This document shows positions 33,885-46,369 of a stretch of DNA of 64,000 nucleotides, piece by piece. The number at the start of each line of letters is the position of its first letter. The first letter of the stretch is position 1. A program made the position numbers and the translations under genes. Below the pieces are notes generated by a model that was given only the letters and a program-made list of their open reading frames with translations, was not told the DNA's origin and did not search any database. Origin of the DNA: Pocillopora verrucosa (taxonomy: Eukaryota; Cnidaria; Anthozoa; Scleractinia; Pocilloporidae). The stretch spans positions 372,001 through 436,000 of the forward strand of contig NC_089319.1 of NCBI RefSeq assembly GCF_036669915.1. The letters are read 5' to 3'.

Positions 33885-34793
33885 TCAGCTATGATCATGA
33901 ACCCCAAAGACATTCCGATATATATTTCGAAGTATGCCCACAATACTATGTCGAATGTGTTTCACCCTCCAGCAGTAAATAACAGGATTAAAAGAAGAAT
34001 TTGCAAACACAAGAGTAAAAGTAAACAAATCAAAACCGTCTAAAAATAAGTTTGGTCGACTCTGTAACACATTCAGGATAGCACTACAATAATCTGGCAG
34101 GTAACAAATCATAAATACAACATATATATAGAAAGTACTAATGGCAGATTTCTTCAGCCTCAAGAAATTCTTCATTTCGTCATTTTGATTCTGAAAAGCT
34201 TGCCCTAAGTGCAAAGCTTGCATTTGAATTTCAAGGCGTCGCACAGTACGATAAATTCTGAAATAAAAAAGTGACACACAAACAAAACAAAATCCGAAAA
34301 TAGTAATTTCCAGTAGGTCGATTACAAAGTCGCTCGGTAACCACAACAAACTTAAAGAAAGAAATGTGCTCAAAAGCCAAACTGAGATGACCAGACCAGC
34401 GACACGTTTGTGAGTCACAAGTTCTTGATATCTGAGATGAAGATGAACAGACAGGAATCTGTCTAAACTTAGAGCCATGAGACCCAGAAACGAAGCGTAA
34501 TAAAATAAACTGGTGATCACGTCGAAGATGTTATTAAGGAGGTTGTCCTCCACGTCATTGATCCACTTAAACAGAACTGCAATATAAAGAGGTTGAGCCA
34601 GCAAACCAACACCAAGATCAGAAACAGCAAGACTCTGCAGTAATATTCTTAAAGGCTTTGGTAACGACGATGTTCTTCTCAGCGCTTGGATTGTTAAACT
34701 GTTCAACATTATGGCTGAGTAGGACGAGAAGGCGTTTAGAACGCAATTGGAAACGTAAGATGAATACAGTGGGTCTTCAATTTCTGTCATCAC
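33885..34793 (-). CDS. Class A (rhodopsin-like) GPCR, intact, intronless (cluster member 5)
   Basis: A 302-aa paralogue. TM1 contains YSAIMLNSLTIQALR and TM2 LLQSLAVSDLGVGLLAQPLY. TM3 ends LDRFLSVHLHLRYQELVTHK. Loop 3 has LEIQMQALHLGQ and TM6 is SAISTFYIYVVFMICYLP. TM7 is ANSSFNPVIYCW, with Phe in place of Leu in the NSSLNP motif, followed by helix 8 RHSIVGILRNIYRN. As in its siblings, the TM3 disulfide position is not Cys (Asn) and DRY is DRF. The helix 8 region lacks the palmitoylation-type Cys of the others. Minus strand like the rest of the cluster. Function and ligand unknown. Confidence 0.93.
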   Translation of the reverse strand: MMTEIEDPLYSSYVSNCVLNAFSSYSAIMLNSLTIQALRRTSSLPKPLRILLQSLAVSDLGVGLLAQPLYIAVLFKWINDVEDNLLNNIFDVITSLFYYASFLGLMALSLDRFLSVHLHLRYQELVTHKRVAGLVISVWLLSTFLSLSLLWLPSDFVIDLLEITIFGFCFVCVSLFYFRIYRTVRRLEIQMQALHLGQAFQNQNDEMKNFLRLKKSAISTFYIYVVFMICYLPDYCSAILNVLQSRPNLFLDGFDLFTFTLVFANSSFNPVIYCWRVKHIRHSIVGILRNIYRNVFGVHDHS

Positions 34794-34799
34794 TTAATG

Positions 34800-36480
34800 G
34801 AGTTATTTCAATTGCAAAATTCAATTCTTGCTGCTTTGTCCTTCAAATAATGAAAGTTTCCTTTCCCTCGCGGCTGATACAAATTTGCATTAGAACCAAA
34901 CTTATTTTCATCACAACTACGTGGGGTGCCTATCGTCTGCTTACGACAGGAAAAAATATAAGCGAAACTTTTCAAGAGTCCTCGGGGAAAATAAAATTCG
35001 CCGTAATCGGTTAGTTACCTCTGTCAATTTGGGGTAAATTACTGATTTCTGATTGGTTTAAGCAGAGGTCGATTTGGTTAGGGGAAATAACCATTTCCAA
35101 AAGTAATAAAAGCTTTTTGTAAATCATTTACGACTCGTCGCGTATTTATCATATTAACTAAACTCTTTTTGTCTTCATGGAAACTTGTTTACTACGTACA
35201 TTACTTCTTTATGATTAGTGGTAATGCATCGATGAGCTGTTGGAAATGCGGGAAGTTGACACATTATCCAGGTCTCAAGCGTTTTTTTCGCTCACATTCT
35301 CGAGGAACAACACAGAACTCATGTGTTTATAACCCTGAAGATCATTTGCCATGTTTAACATTCGTTCGCGCAGAATGATTAGCGATGTGCCCCAGGCTCT
35401 TTTCACTTTCTACTTTCTGCGGAAGATTTTTCATGGAGCAAATATTTAACCAACCAGAAAGAAAAACATCAAGATAAAGATAAGTTTATGGTCAGCCGTA
35501 CTTATCTTAGAAATTTATCTCTCCTATAGAAGGAAAATTAGCCATATGTGCCTGGAAAAATGGTATGAAAAGTACTAAAAAAAGTTTCGATTATGAAAAC
35601 CATATTGTTATGTTTCTAGTTCATCAAGCAATATCCATCTGTTAATGCAGTTGCCTGCTGTTATTTGCAGCAGAACGAGGCCGAGTTAATTAGGAGAGGC
35701 AAACGGTGGTAAATTTAGAATAAGCTTTCGTCTCCGGGCTGATTATCTCAGCATTTTAGAACCCATTTCCACCTGAATCCACTTTCTAACTACAGCGTGT
35801 CTATCAGAATCAAAGGTTTCAGAACTCAACGATGAATGACAGAGGTGGTACTTAAGTTGTGCCATTGTAAAGCTGTAATATTAGAGGAAATGTAAACTGA
35901 CGTCAGTCTTATACTATACAGTCATAGACCAGTAACAACAAGTAAATACCTTTCTGATACCTTCCTGTAATGGTGGACAACCGCACTGTCAAACATTTCA
36001 TGAATAAAAGCGAAAAGAATAAAACAGTTGCATTTTCGTACAAATAAAAAAACCAAATTACAGTGGGCGTTGATTTCGTATGTCAATTTATTTTGAAAGT
36101 AGAATCATAGACCTTTGAAAAAATAATTATATCCAATTAGATACCAAGTCTTTCCTGTATTTTTGGCAAAACTTTAAATAAAAAACATAAATTACCACAT
36201 TTTATCATAGCTTTTAAAGATTAATTTTCATCATTGTTACTTACATATTTACACAGTTTAAAAGTAATATACTCTTCCGTATGAAATGATTTCGCTTGGG
36301 TTCACATTAGAAAATAAGGTTACTCTTATTTTCCTGAACCACTATTTAGGTCTGCCCACACGCTTTAGAATCTCCATTTAATCATCCCCGCTTGGTAATT
36401 ATTCCCTCTTTTCTTGGTGAGAAACTTTGTCTCAGCTTGTTTGACTTTCACCCATTTTCCCGTTTTTGACATATTTTGAT
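34800..36480. other. Intergenic and SNX14 3' UTR; CRE-like palindrome
   Basis: No exon found between the last GPCR start and the SNX14 stop codon. A perfect TGACGTCA inside the longer palindrome ACTGACGTCAGT lies at 35896-35907. The first minus-strand AATAAA after the SNX14 stop is near 36086-36091, so part of this stretch is probably SNX14 3' UTR. Confidence 0.45.
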
Positions 36481-39400
36481 TCAGTTGCGACTTGAGAGCT
36501 CTTCTGCTGGAAACAACTCACTCTGTGGAAAATAAAATACAACGGTTCTAAGAATTAATTGAAATTGTTACGAACTGATAAGTTCTTTGTTTCCAACAGT
36601 AAAGAGTAGTTAAAATCGTTATCAAAAAGACCTCTTTGACAATTTTTTAGTAGAGCCCGACATGACAAACGCTATTTTGAATTGTGTTGATCACTCCATG
36701 TACTCAGGGAGAAATTTCCGCCTTTGCTCCGCCCCTAGATATATGAATAGAAGAAAATAGCAAGACTTTGAGGACAGAGCCAAACTCTGTAGGAGAGGCA
36801 TGGGATACGCGCTTAATCCACGTTTAATACATAAATCAATCAGCACGAGTAAGTGAATAAATTCAGGTCCATAACAAAACTACGCCATACTTTGAGGGAT
36901 TTCTAAGCTTAAGTTGTTTGCCTGTCAGCAGAGAAGAGAGGAAATTGCTAAGGAAAGAGGCAGTGTCATACCTCCTTTAGCTCTGGAAAAATCTCTCCCA
37001 TCAAACTATCCAGGAGAACGTACGTCAGCTTAGAGACAAACAAAAAGCAACGTCACGATTAAGATACTAAGATTCATAATTCAGTCAACTCCCGAATCGT
37101 CTCTTGTATCCACTTTGAACTATCTGACTTGATTTGAAAAGCTTTGTTTGTTTTCTGGCTTTTTATTGGATGACGCAATTCTTCATTTCTGCATACATAA
37201 ATTAACTCTTCTTTTTTATATAAAAGGCGAAATTAAAAAAAAAAAAACATAAACACAAAACACAACACAACGACAATATATCAGGAAACAAAAACCACTG
37301 TAAATATGTTCGAAACTAGCCTTGTGGCTCAATTCGTCAGTTCCAAGCGTAAGGTTTTAGAAAACGTAGTCATATAAATCATGCTACGCTCTTCATGAGT
37401 TTATTTTCCGTTGCTCTACTGATAATGTCAGGCTGCTTTATTTTCTTTCTTTTAATGGGTAAAAAGGAGTTGTTAAATGACTGAACATCTGGAACAAGTT
37501 ACTTTAAAAGTATGACGTGGTGCAGAATACCTGTTATCCCGGAATATTGAAAACCAGTTTACATCATCAACCAAAGGATTCCTTTCATTTTAAAGCACAA
37601 ATGAACACACCAACCTGTTTGTTCAATCTTGGCTGCTGAAGGAGCTCAAACAATGAAGTGATCCCGGTTTTATGTCTGTCAGCTCCAATAACACGTACGG
37701 CCATATCTGAAGACAAGTAACAAACAGTACGCACTTAAGCTAAGAATAACACCAGCTCATTGCAAAATGTAGGTGATTTAGCCATAATTTGGGTGGAGTC
37801 AAGGTAGAGGTGTGTTTTTTGTTCAAACGCACTCCAGATGGCGAGTGGTCTCGTGTCGTGTACGTTGACTTACACACCTGGTATAAACTCGAGCATTTCT
37901 TTCAGAGTCTTTTCACGTCTTTCTAACTTTTGTGTATCGGTTCTAAGAAAAAACCGAGAGAAGTCAATCAAATCAACGAAAATAACTATAGAGATAAATA
38001 AGTAAATGAGAAATGAAATGAAATACCAAGTAATCAAACAAACGTGCAATCAAACTCAGTAAAAAAAATGACTTTTACAAACAATTTTTTTTACCGTGGA
38101 GGATCTTCATCAAAGAAAAGTGCGTCTACAAGAGAGAGAAAAAATTGTCATAGGCGTGTCTTTGAGTATGTAAAATAATTCAAATTAAGCTAAAACGTTG
38201 AATTTTCTTCCACTTGGCTTTGCATTTTTCACCAGGTTTTGATCGCAGTTCTTGATGGGCTCATATCATATGAAAACAATCTCAAAAACATCAAATTGAT
38301 CTACATCAGAATTTTTGTCACCTCTTAGTAAATGAATTATCATAACCAGGCGATGTTCATTCGTCAACAAATCCACTTTACCAGCTAAATATCTGCAATA
38401 CAAAAAAGAAGGTAAGGTCAGTAACGGAGAGGGGAATGACCAGATTTTGCTGAGGTTGATATGTTCGCGTTTTAGTGGAAGTCATCTCTTTCACAATAAC
38501 TCTATCTTTTTGAGAGAAAATAGTTAGCTCATCTTGTATTGCGCCGAATTCACTGTGCATGGAAAAATAAAGGTTCAATACCAGGCTTGGCCGTTATGTT
38601 GTGTTCTTTGGCAAGAAACTTCACTCTCATGTAGGCTCTCTCCTCGAGGAGTAAGACTAATTACTGCGGTATTGTGGTGGAAATCAAAATGGGCTCTAGC
38701 AGCTATGCATGTCAGTCTCATATTCAGAATCGCTCTGATGTCCTGTTAAAAGTAAAGTTTCATGAGCACCTGTCAGCGTAAACATCTAGGGTCTGTTGAA
38801 ATGCGACTTTTCCACAAATTAACAAACTGTATAACAAGGCTGGGACATCGAACAGACGTTGCGCTGTGAAAAGGAAAAAAAGAATGAGAATAAATGGTTT
38901 GACTGGTAAAAATTCACTAGGGAAGTTTTTCATTATCTCTACAGCAGCAACACCAATCGTCGCATGCTTTCTTGGTTAATTCTTCACAATCCTAAAGCCA
39001 TTGATCAAATGTAACTTGCGACTTGACTGATGGCGAGAGACCCAACTAAAAAGCATGCGCAGTGGTTTGGCACCAAAGGAATCTAATTTGTCCCACGTAC
39101 TTCATGTACACTTTAAGGCCAAATTTCATACTCGCAGTCAACTACAAGAACCGTAATAATGAAGCCTTTGAATTACTTTGCCCGCATTTTAACTGTTCAC
39201 GTATGTAAAAAGTAGCACTTATTATGGACGGTCGGTGGGTCGCACAGGTTGCAACTTCCTTTATACCGCTCACACCACTCAGGCTGAGTGACTTGCAGTA
39301 CACAAGCATCCCAAGCCAAGACATTTTAATACTACAGTCAAAAAAACTGATCAAATGACTTACCGAGGAACAGGATGTAGTCGGTGACACCAGTCACTGA

Positions 39401-42400
39401 TATCAGCGGCTTTCCTGATGCTGCATAACGACAAAGATTTCGATGATAATCAGCTTTATCCAACACTCATGTCCTACTATAATCCCATGAGCTACACCAT
39501 GTAAATATGAAAAAACAAACAAACAAACAAACAAACAAACAAACAAAGCGATTGTAAAATTTTATGGATTAATTGCTCACCTTCCACCTTCAAGCGTAGC
39601 GAACTACCCCTAAAAAAAGGAAAAATAATATCAAATGATTAGATAACACTGTCGATTGTACTCATTGTTCCTCTCGAGGATAATAAAGAAGGGTCTACGA
39701 ACCACGCAATACTTACGATGGTTTTCTCCTTCCTGGAAAAATTCCCTCCTGGATGCAATTCAAACAAGATGTAACACATTACAATGCTTAAAAGGTTTCA
39801 AAACCGAAACTTCAAAATCTTTAAAGACATAAGATTGAAGGCTGGTAAAAGCGAGTTTAATTTAGTTTTTTCTTAAACAAATAAAGAATGCAAAAATGGA
39901 AATAAGGTAATAACGTATGAAATGAAAGCATACCTCGCTTCTTCTTGACTGAGCTAGAAGACCCCTGCAATAAATAGTACCTAATATTTACCAAACCGAT
40001 AATACAGCGCAATTTTGTCTTGAATAAGCGACAGCAAGCCCAGACAGTCGTTTTTTTGTGCGAGTCCTAAGCAATCAGATGTAATATAACTGGTTTTCGC
40101 GTACCACTTGTGACTCACGTGACAAGATAAACTAAGAGACTCTGCTTGTAGTTCTGCACGATCGCCTGACATTTACGGTCACATGACTGTAAAACAATTC
40201 AGCATGAAGAGAATGACTTACTTTGGCAATGGCTTCCTTTTGGTTGGTTCTACGGTGGATGATAAGAACGATTGTAGAAATGGATCAAGGTTTTGACCTT
40301 TCTGTAAAGAGAATCAGAAAAACTTACAGTTTCACGATGGAAATGTTATATCCAGTCCCGCCAAATGAATACTGAAATAGAACTCGGAGTAAGAATGAAT
40401 GTCATTCACTTTTCTGTACAGCATTTCATAGCCTGTTCTTCAATGCCTACCTCTTTTTTGAGTATTGTTGTCATTGACTTGATCTTTTTACCTAAGAAAA
40501 GCGAAAAACCGAGAAATCAGAATAAAAAATATAGAAAAAAAATCAAGCTGGAAATGTATGACAGTGTCCGTTATATTCTTCTGACAGAGAATCATGATGA
40601 ACCACCAAACTGTATCATGAAGATTTAGATATATGAAAATTCACATATTTGCACTGCGGTGGAAAGATGAAATTAGAAATTAGATATATGAAAATTCACA
40701 TATTTGCACTGCGGTGGAAAGATGAAATTAGAAGATCCACCGCAGTGCAAATATGTGAATTTTCATATATCTAAATCTTCATTCGCTCGGATGTTTATTT
40801 GTACCCAATTCATTGACCAGCTCCCAGTTGGCTTGTTAGCTCAATTGGTAGAGCGCTGCACCGGTATCGCAGAGGTCATGGGTTCAAATCCCGTACGGGC
40901 CTGAAATTTTTTTCAGGTCCTACTTACAACTACTAGTTTCAGTAGTGTTATTAGCTGCGAGGATCTTCTAATTTCATCTTTCCACCGCAGTGCAAATATG
41001 TGAATTTTCATATATCTAAATCTTCATTCGCTCGGATGTTTATTTGTACCCAATTCATTGACCAGCTCCCAGTTGGCTTGTTAGCTCAATTGGTAGAGCG
41101 CTGCACCGGTATCGCAGAGGTCATGGGTTCAAATCCCGTACGGGCCTGAAATTTTTTTTTCAGGTCCTACTTACAACTACTAGTTTCAGTAGTGTTATTA
41201 GCTGCGAGGATCTTCTAATTTCAAACTGTATCATGTTTCCTAATTAGCTCCGATTAACTTATTTCTCTGAGCTGCACATATGTTTCAAACAAGCTTTGTT
41301 CGCTCACTAACATCGCATGGCTTTATGACTTATCCTTATATTGATTGATTCATGTATTTTTTCATTCATGAGGTAAGTTTCTAAAGAAACTGTGGTGCTA
41401 TCGCGATGGGTTGAATTATAAGGTAATTAGTTTTATGAGCTGAGTTTATGATGTAAATTGGCCACCGTAAAGAGTTTCTTACGCTGACGTTTCGAGTGTT
41501 TGCCATTCATCATTATGTTACTGATGTACAGAATTTATTAGTAGCACAAAAACAGCATGTAACTTACCCGCTTTATCGCCCATCTTGTCAGGGCCAAACA
41601 TTTTACTGAATTCCTTTTCTGGTGAAAGGAAGTTGAAGAGTAAACCGCTCCCTTTGAGCAGCGGATTAGAACACAAATACTACAAAAAAGACAAACCACA
41701 AATTATTGCAACAATTCATTCCACGCCATGAGATTCATCATTAATGCTTCATACTGACCTGTAAATATTTCTCGAACTGAACTCTACACGCATCAAAATA
41801 AATAGCTGTACTCTTCTGTGAAATTGATTTTGAAGAATTTCGCTTCGGTGGGAGAAGCGAGTCGTCGATTGAACCTACAAAAAAAAATATATGCATTACT
41901 GATAGAGGTTTTAAGTGTGTCGTCCAAGAAAAACATATCGTCTTGAGGATCTCAAAGGTGTGTCCCTCCTCTCCGACGGCTGGGTGATAAAACTAACTAT
42001 GTGCCTACGCTATTTAGTTCTACGAGTTTTTCTTCTGTGGCCTTTGAACACTAACGAATCACAAGTTGACTTGAAGAGCATCCAACGTTTGGTCTCCTTT
42101 ATTTAAAATTAAAAGATTTACTTCTTTCTGGTGAACAGATTTGGATTCCGCGTCCTATAAATGGACGATCATTAGCAGTAGTTCTAGATGTTCCCACACC
42201 TACGCCCAATGGAAGAGCTACCTAAGGTTCGCCCTGTCACGGTGTTTTGTAATGTAAAATCAGATTTACTGTGGTTCGTATATTGCCATTCACGATTGCA
42301 GATTGTAAAAGAAGAGACTGACATACAATTCGCGACGGAATATTGACAACTGTGACTTTGAGAAAATCACCTAATCTGTGTTTAAAATCTATGAGGCTCA

Positions 42401-45158
42401 GTTGCTGTGCGGGTAGTTCACGCATGCTTAGAAACAGAAACAAAACAGATATAACCCGAGATAAGCCAAGATTCTTCAGTCCAGGCTGACCAAAGGGTAA
42501 TCTTAGCCTCATGTGGTGGACTTTAGATTCTTTCAGTAAACATGGAATAAACTCCATTACTTACCGTGAAATTCCTGTAACTTGCTTTGAAGAACAAAGA
42601 ATTCCTTATACCTCCTGTGGATTTAAAATGAACATCACAAAGCAACTTAAACTGTTAAAATCAAATCTGCAATGGCTTAGCTTCTTTGTATAATGACTTG
42701 CACAATAATTTCCTTTCCGCAACTAGGGTGATAGAATACGAGCAAACCTTACACTGAAAAAAGGAAAAAATATCACCAATACCTTCACCACTTTCAAAAT
42801 TGAAAAAACAGGTGGAATCTTTCGCAAACTTCAACTTTGTGAAAAACGTCAAAATTCGTGTTATTCGTTTAGTTCCACTACAAACTAGAGAATGAAAGGA
42901 CAGCTGTCCAGCTTGAGCCTCTCTTTGTTGTTCAATTAATACAAATCAACTGGTAACTGATAAACTACGAGCATTCTCTTTTTTCGCGTGCACTTCGCTC
43001 CCATAGTTTCGCGCGGCGAGCTAACACCGTTGGTTTTTTTCACGGATTTGTTTTTGACTCGTGCTTTTCGCTGAAAAGGATGGACTGCTCGAAGTCTTTG
43101 TAGCTGATGACAAACAGTAATTAAAACCTACCGTGCAACATCCCATCGGGTAACTGCAAAGAAAAGCAGGAAAAAAGAGAAATAGAATTCACTGCTTGAG
43201 CTTCGACGCCGTTTTCAACAAAACGCAAGCAATAGTAGACCGCTTTACCGGTCCTCGAGAAATAATAAAATTCTTTGGGATTTCCTTCATTTGGATAACT
43301 TCACCATTCCTATAATAGGTTGCCACTTACGCGCATTCAGAAAGCGGTTCAGCCATTTTGAAAGAGGTGTGTCCTATTGACAACGAATGAAATAAGAGCT
43401 TTGAAAAATACGCGCGGATTGTGGGGGAGCTGGGATGCTTTGAAGGCATTAGTTACCAAAGGTATATGCTGGTTTGATATCCATTGGTATCGTTTCATAC
43501 TGAACTAAAGGAAATTGAATAGGGCTGGAAAGGAAACACTGATAATCAGAGTTACACTCGAGAAGTAACCGTGGAATGAGCGGATATTTGAAAGAACCTT
43601 CGAACATAGCTTTGGAAAAATACTTTACAATTTAGGTGAAAGAAGTAAAAAAATACCTTATAAAGAGCGCTTTGCTGGATAACATCTTTCATCTTAACGA
43701 TTCGTTTACATGTTGAAATTTGTAGCTTAAAATAGTAATAGTTATAATAATTTTGACTTTTAATTACCGTCTTCTAATTATCAACTTTGTTGCAAAGAAA
43801 GCCGCTTTTGGCTGAAACAATACCCCTTTGATTTCAAAAGGTGGCGTCGCTTTACAACAAAGCGATTGTTAGAAAACTTTATACACCGTCGATAGAACAT
43901 CAAGCGAACCAAAGCCTGGCTCTTAACTTCGATAGAAAGACGATGGAATATGAGAGAATGCGCGATCGGCTTGAAACCTTATATCACCAGCTTGCACACA
44001 TCGACCAAAGACTTTCACAAAGTGAATTACGGTTACAAATGTCCATGCAACAAACTCAAATAACTCAACAGGCAGCAGCAAGCTTAGAAAACAAGTTCAC
44101 ACAAATATCCAGAGATTTGGTGGAAAAGGAAGAAGGACTCAAAAGTGCACAGAAACGTTGGTCGAAAGCAATGAAAACTATAAGAAGGGGAAAAAACATC
44201 TGACATTGAGATTAGTCTAGTAAACTGGGCCAAAGTCACTGGAAGATAAACTATTAACTTAGACAACGCATTGAAATGGATGACACGCTATCTCATCGCA
44301 TTTGAGGACAGGTTAAAATTCGTTGTTTGGTAAAAGTTAATTCTGCCATGTATGTCTTGTTCAATTTCGCGATGGAAAAGGCGACGATTGTTAAGAACAC
44401 CTTGATTCGGAATAGTGACAATTGTACAGAATGTAGGTGTAAACCATACGCACCTTCTCCTACATCAGCTCTTTCCACTGATATAATAAACATACACTTC
44501 TGTAAAGCAATGTAATGTATTACGCTTCGTATAAAAATGTCTATAACTGGTGTAAGACGTGAAGTGAAAACATCAGCGTTATCACTAGTCTAAGCATTTA
44601 CCATAATGTTTACTCTACAATCTATCAACACGGTAACCAATCCTATCACAAGACTGCGTATTCAATAGATTTCATTTAGGTCTGGTTTGATGGTCACAAA
44701 ATAGAAATTGAAAGTCAACCGCTTTGCATTCACTAAATTTTGTGGTTGGTGATAATTGATTTCCTGCTCGCTTTAACTTGCAGCGGTAGCCTGTTCCAGG
44801 GCGTTCAAAAAGTAATACGAAACGCGAAAGCAAACGGCGCGATAGTAGCGGAGGAGTGAAAAAACGAGTGAGGTTGGGTCGAGTGAGGTTGGGTCGCGTA
44901 ATAAAGTACTTGACCCTACAGTGTCTTAGCCCTGCCGCTCTGCTTGTGCTATTTACGAACTGAATGCCTGAAACAGGCTCCTGCAATGCAGGCAAAAGCG
45001 AAAGTTATGGCTGGCTAAACTAAGCCTAAAATGTGGAATGACCAATCACCTGTTTAGTTTCCATGATCACGTGAGGAATCGTTATCTTCCACAAGCTGAG
45101 GTCACGTGTCTCCTTCTCTTCCACTTCTTCACTTTCTTCACTTTGCCAGTCGAAATCC

Positions 45159-45218
<60 letters not shown>

Positions 45219-46338
45219 GAAACTAAAAGAAGAGATACCCGTTTCAACATCAGTGTTCATGATAATGTTGTTCATTACATTGCTAACCAACATCCAAACT
45301 ATTCCAGGGTGAGACATGGTTTGATGCTACTCTGGTTTACAGATTTAATGAATGTAACCGAAGAAGTTAACTTCAAAACCAGAGTAGCATCAAACCATGT
45401 CTGATTGTCCACCTGGTTGCCGTGTGAACTTTAATATATTTTATTCCAGAGTGTTTACACTATTTAGTGATTTGGGGAAAAAGTTGTAGAGCGTTACCGG
45501 AGGTGTATCCGGGATATCAAACGGGTCCTCTTCATACGGTGAATCATCTGGAGTGGACAAAATTTAGTGGAGTCAATACCTTAAAAGAGTATCCTTATGA
45601 TAAAAAAAATTAACGTTGAAGAATTTACAGCGCTGTTGGGTGAAACTGTAGTCAAGAATTATTGAAATCCCCAAAAGTTCTACAAACAAAGTAAAAACAT
45701 GGTATAATGGAAAAATCGGGTGTACCTAATTTCGTATTACATGTTTAAAGCAACCTATAATACTTTTCGACCTACGACAAACAAAGTCACTTTACTTTTA
45801 CTAACCTTTGTTCGGATTCATTACTTTATCTTTCAACTTTCCGGCTAACCTTGAAAACTCGGCCAAAGGATCGAACTTCTTCTTTGAAGCCCTGCAACAA
45901 ATGGAAAGGAATATCTTGCTTCTCTCAATCTGTCGCGTCGAAGTTAACTTGGTCAGCGTCATTTTCAGTTACAAACGAATGACAACTCATAAGAGATATC
46001 GTCGATCAAAATGAAAACGAAGCGATTGAAGAGGTTTCTTTACCTTGAAGTCGGTTTGTTCAAAGTTTTGGCCGGCAATCGGCTTCCACACAATAGTGTA
46101 AAATACTGCAGATTGAAATGAATGTTCGAGCCTTAACGTAAAAAATCAGGGGTTAAAAGCAAATTCATGTCAAGGAAAAGTAAGCTGATTAGCAAGACAA
46201 TGCTGAATATATGCGATTTGTACAAACAACTGTGTCCTACAAGAATTATATACGAAGGTGCACGTATCTACAGACAAACAAACAAACAAATAAATGCAAA
46301 TTAGAGGGAAAAGAAATTTATAAAGGGGTAAGTTTCTT

Positions 46339-46369
<31 letters not shown>

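Larger units (their letters stand above)
40622..41226. repeat. Composite repeat: tandem 245-bp tRNA-like units flanked by inverted copies
   Basis: A 52-base block (from about 40624, TTTAGATATATGAAAATTCA) occurs twice in direct order (about 40624-40676 and 40679-40731). It then occurs twice inverted (from 40737 and 40970). Each inverted copy leads into a spacer, a tRNA-like sequence and a T-rich hairpin (GGCCTGAAA ... TTTCAGGTCC). The two tRNA-like units are offset by exactly 245 bases and differ mainly in the T-run length. It sits in an SNX14 intron, between the exons at 41568 and 40491. Confidence 0.85.

Noticed and set aside
40704-40904. Plus-strand 66-codon open frame
   Set aside because: It reads through the inverted repeat and the tRNA-like sequence and is not protein-coding.
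42661-42852. Minus-strand 63-codon frame as the first half of the SNX14 PX domain
   Set aside because: The exon at 44499-44454 plus the 22-nt exon supply the PX start with matching phases and family residues; this frame does not resemble PX.
43340-43400. Minus-strand ATG in good context (MAEPLSEC, followed by GTAAGT) as an alternative first exon of SNX14 or a separate gene
   Set aside because: Its phase does not fit the next SNX14 exons, and the PX domain joins correctly without it; no second exon of its own was found.
44672-44995. Minus-strand 107-codon frame
   Set aside because: It contains a tandem NLTRP duplication produced by the dispersed repeat at 44780-44900; no domain or splice partner.
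45038-45312. Open frames with poly-Ile or poly-Asn
   Set aside because: They are translations of the ATA microsatellite.
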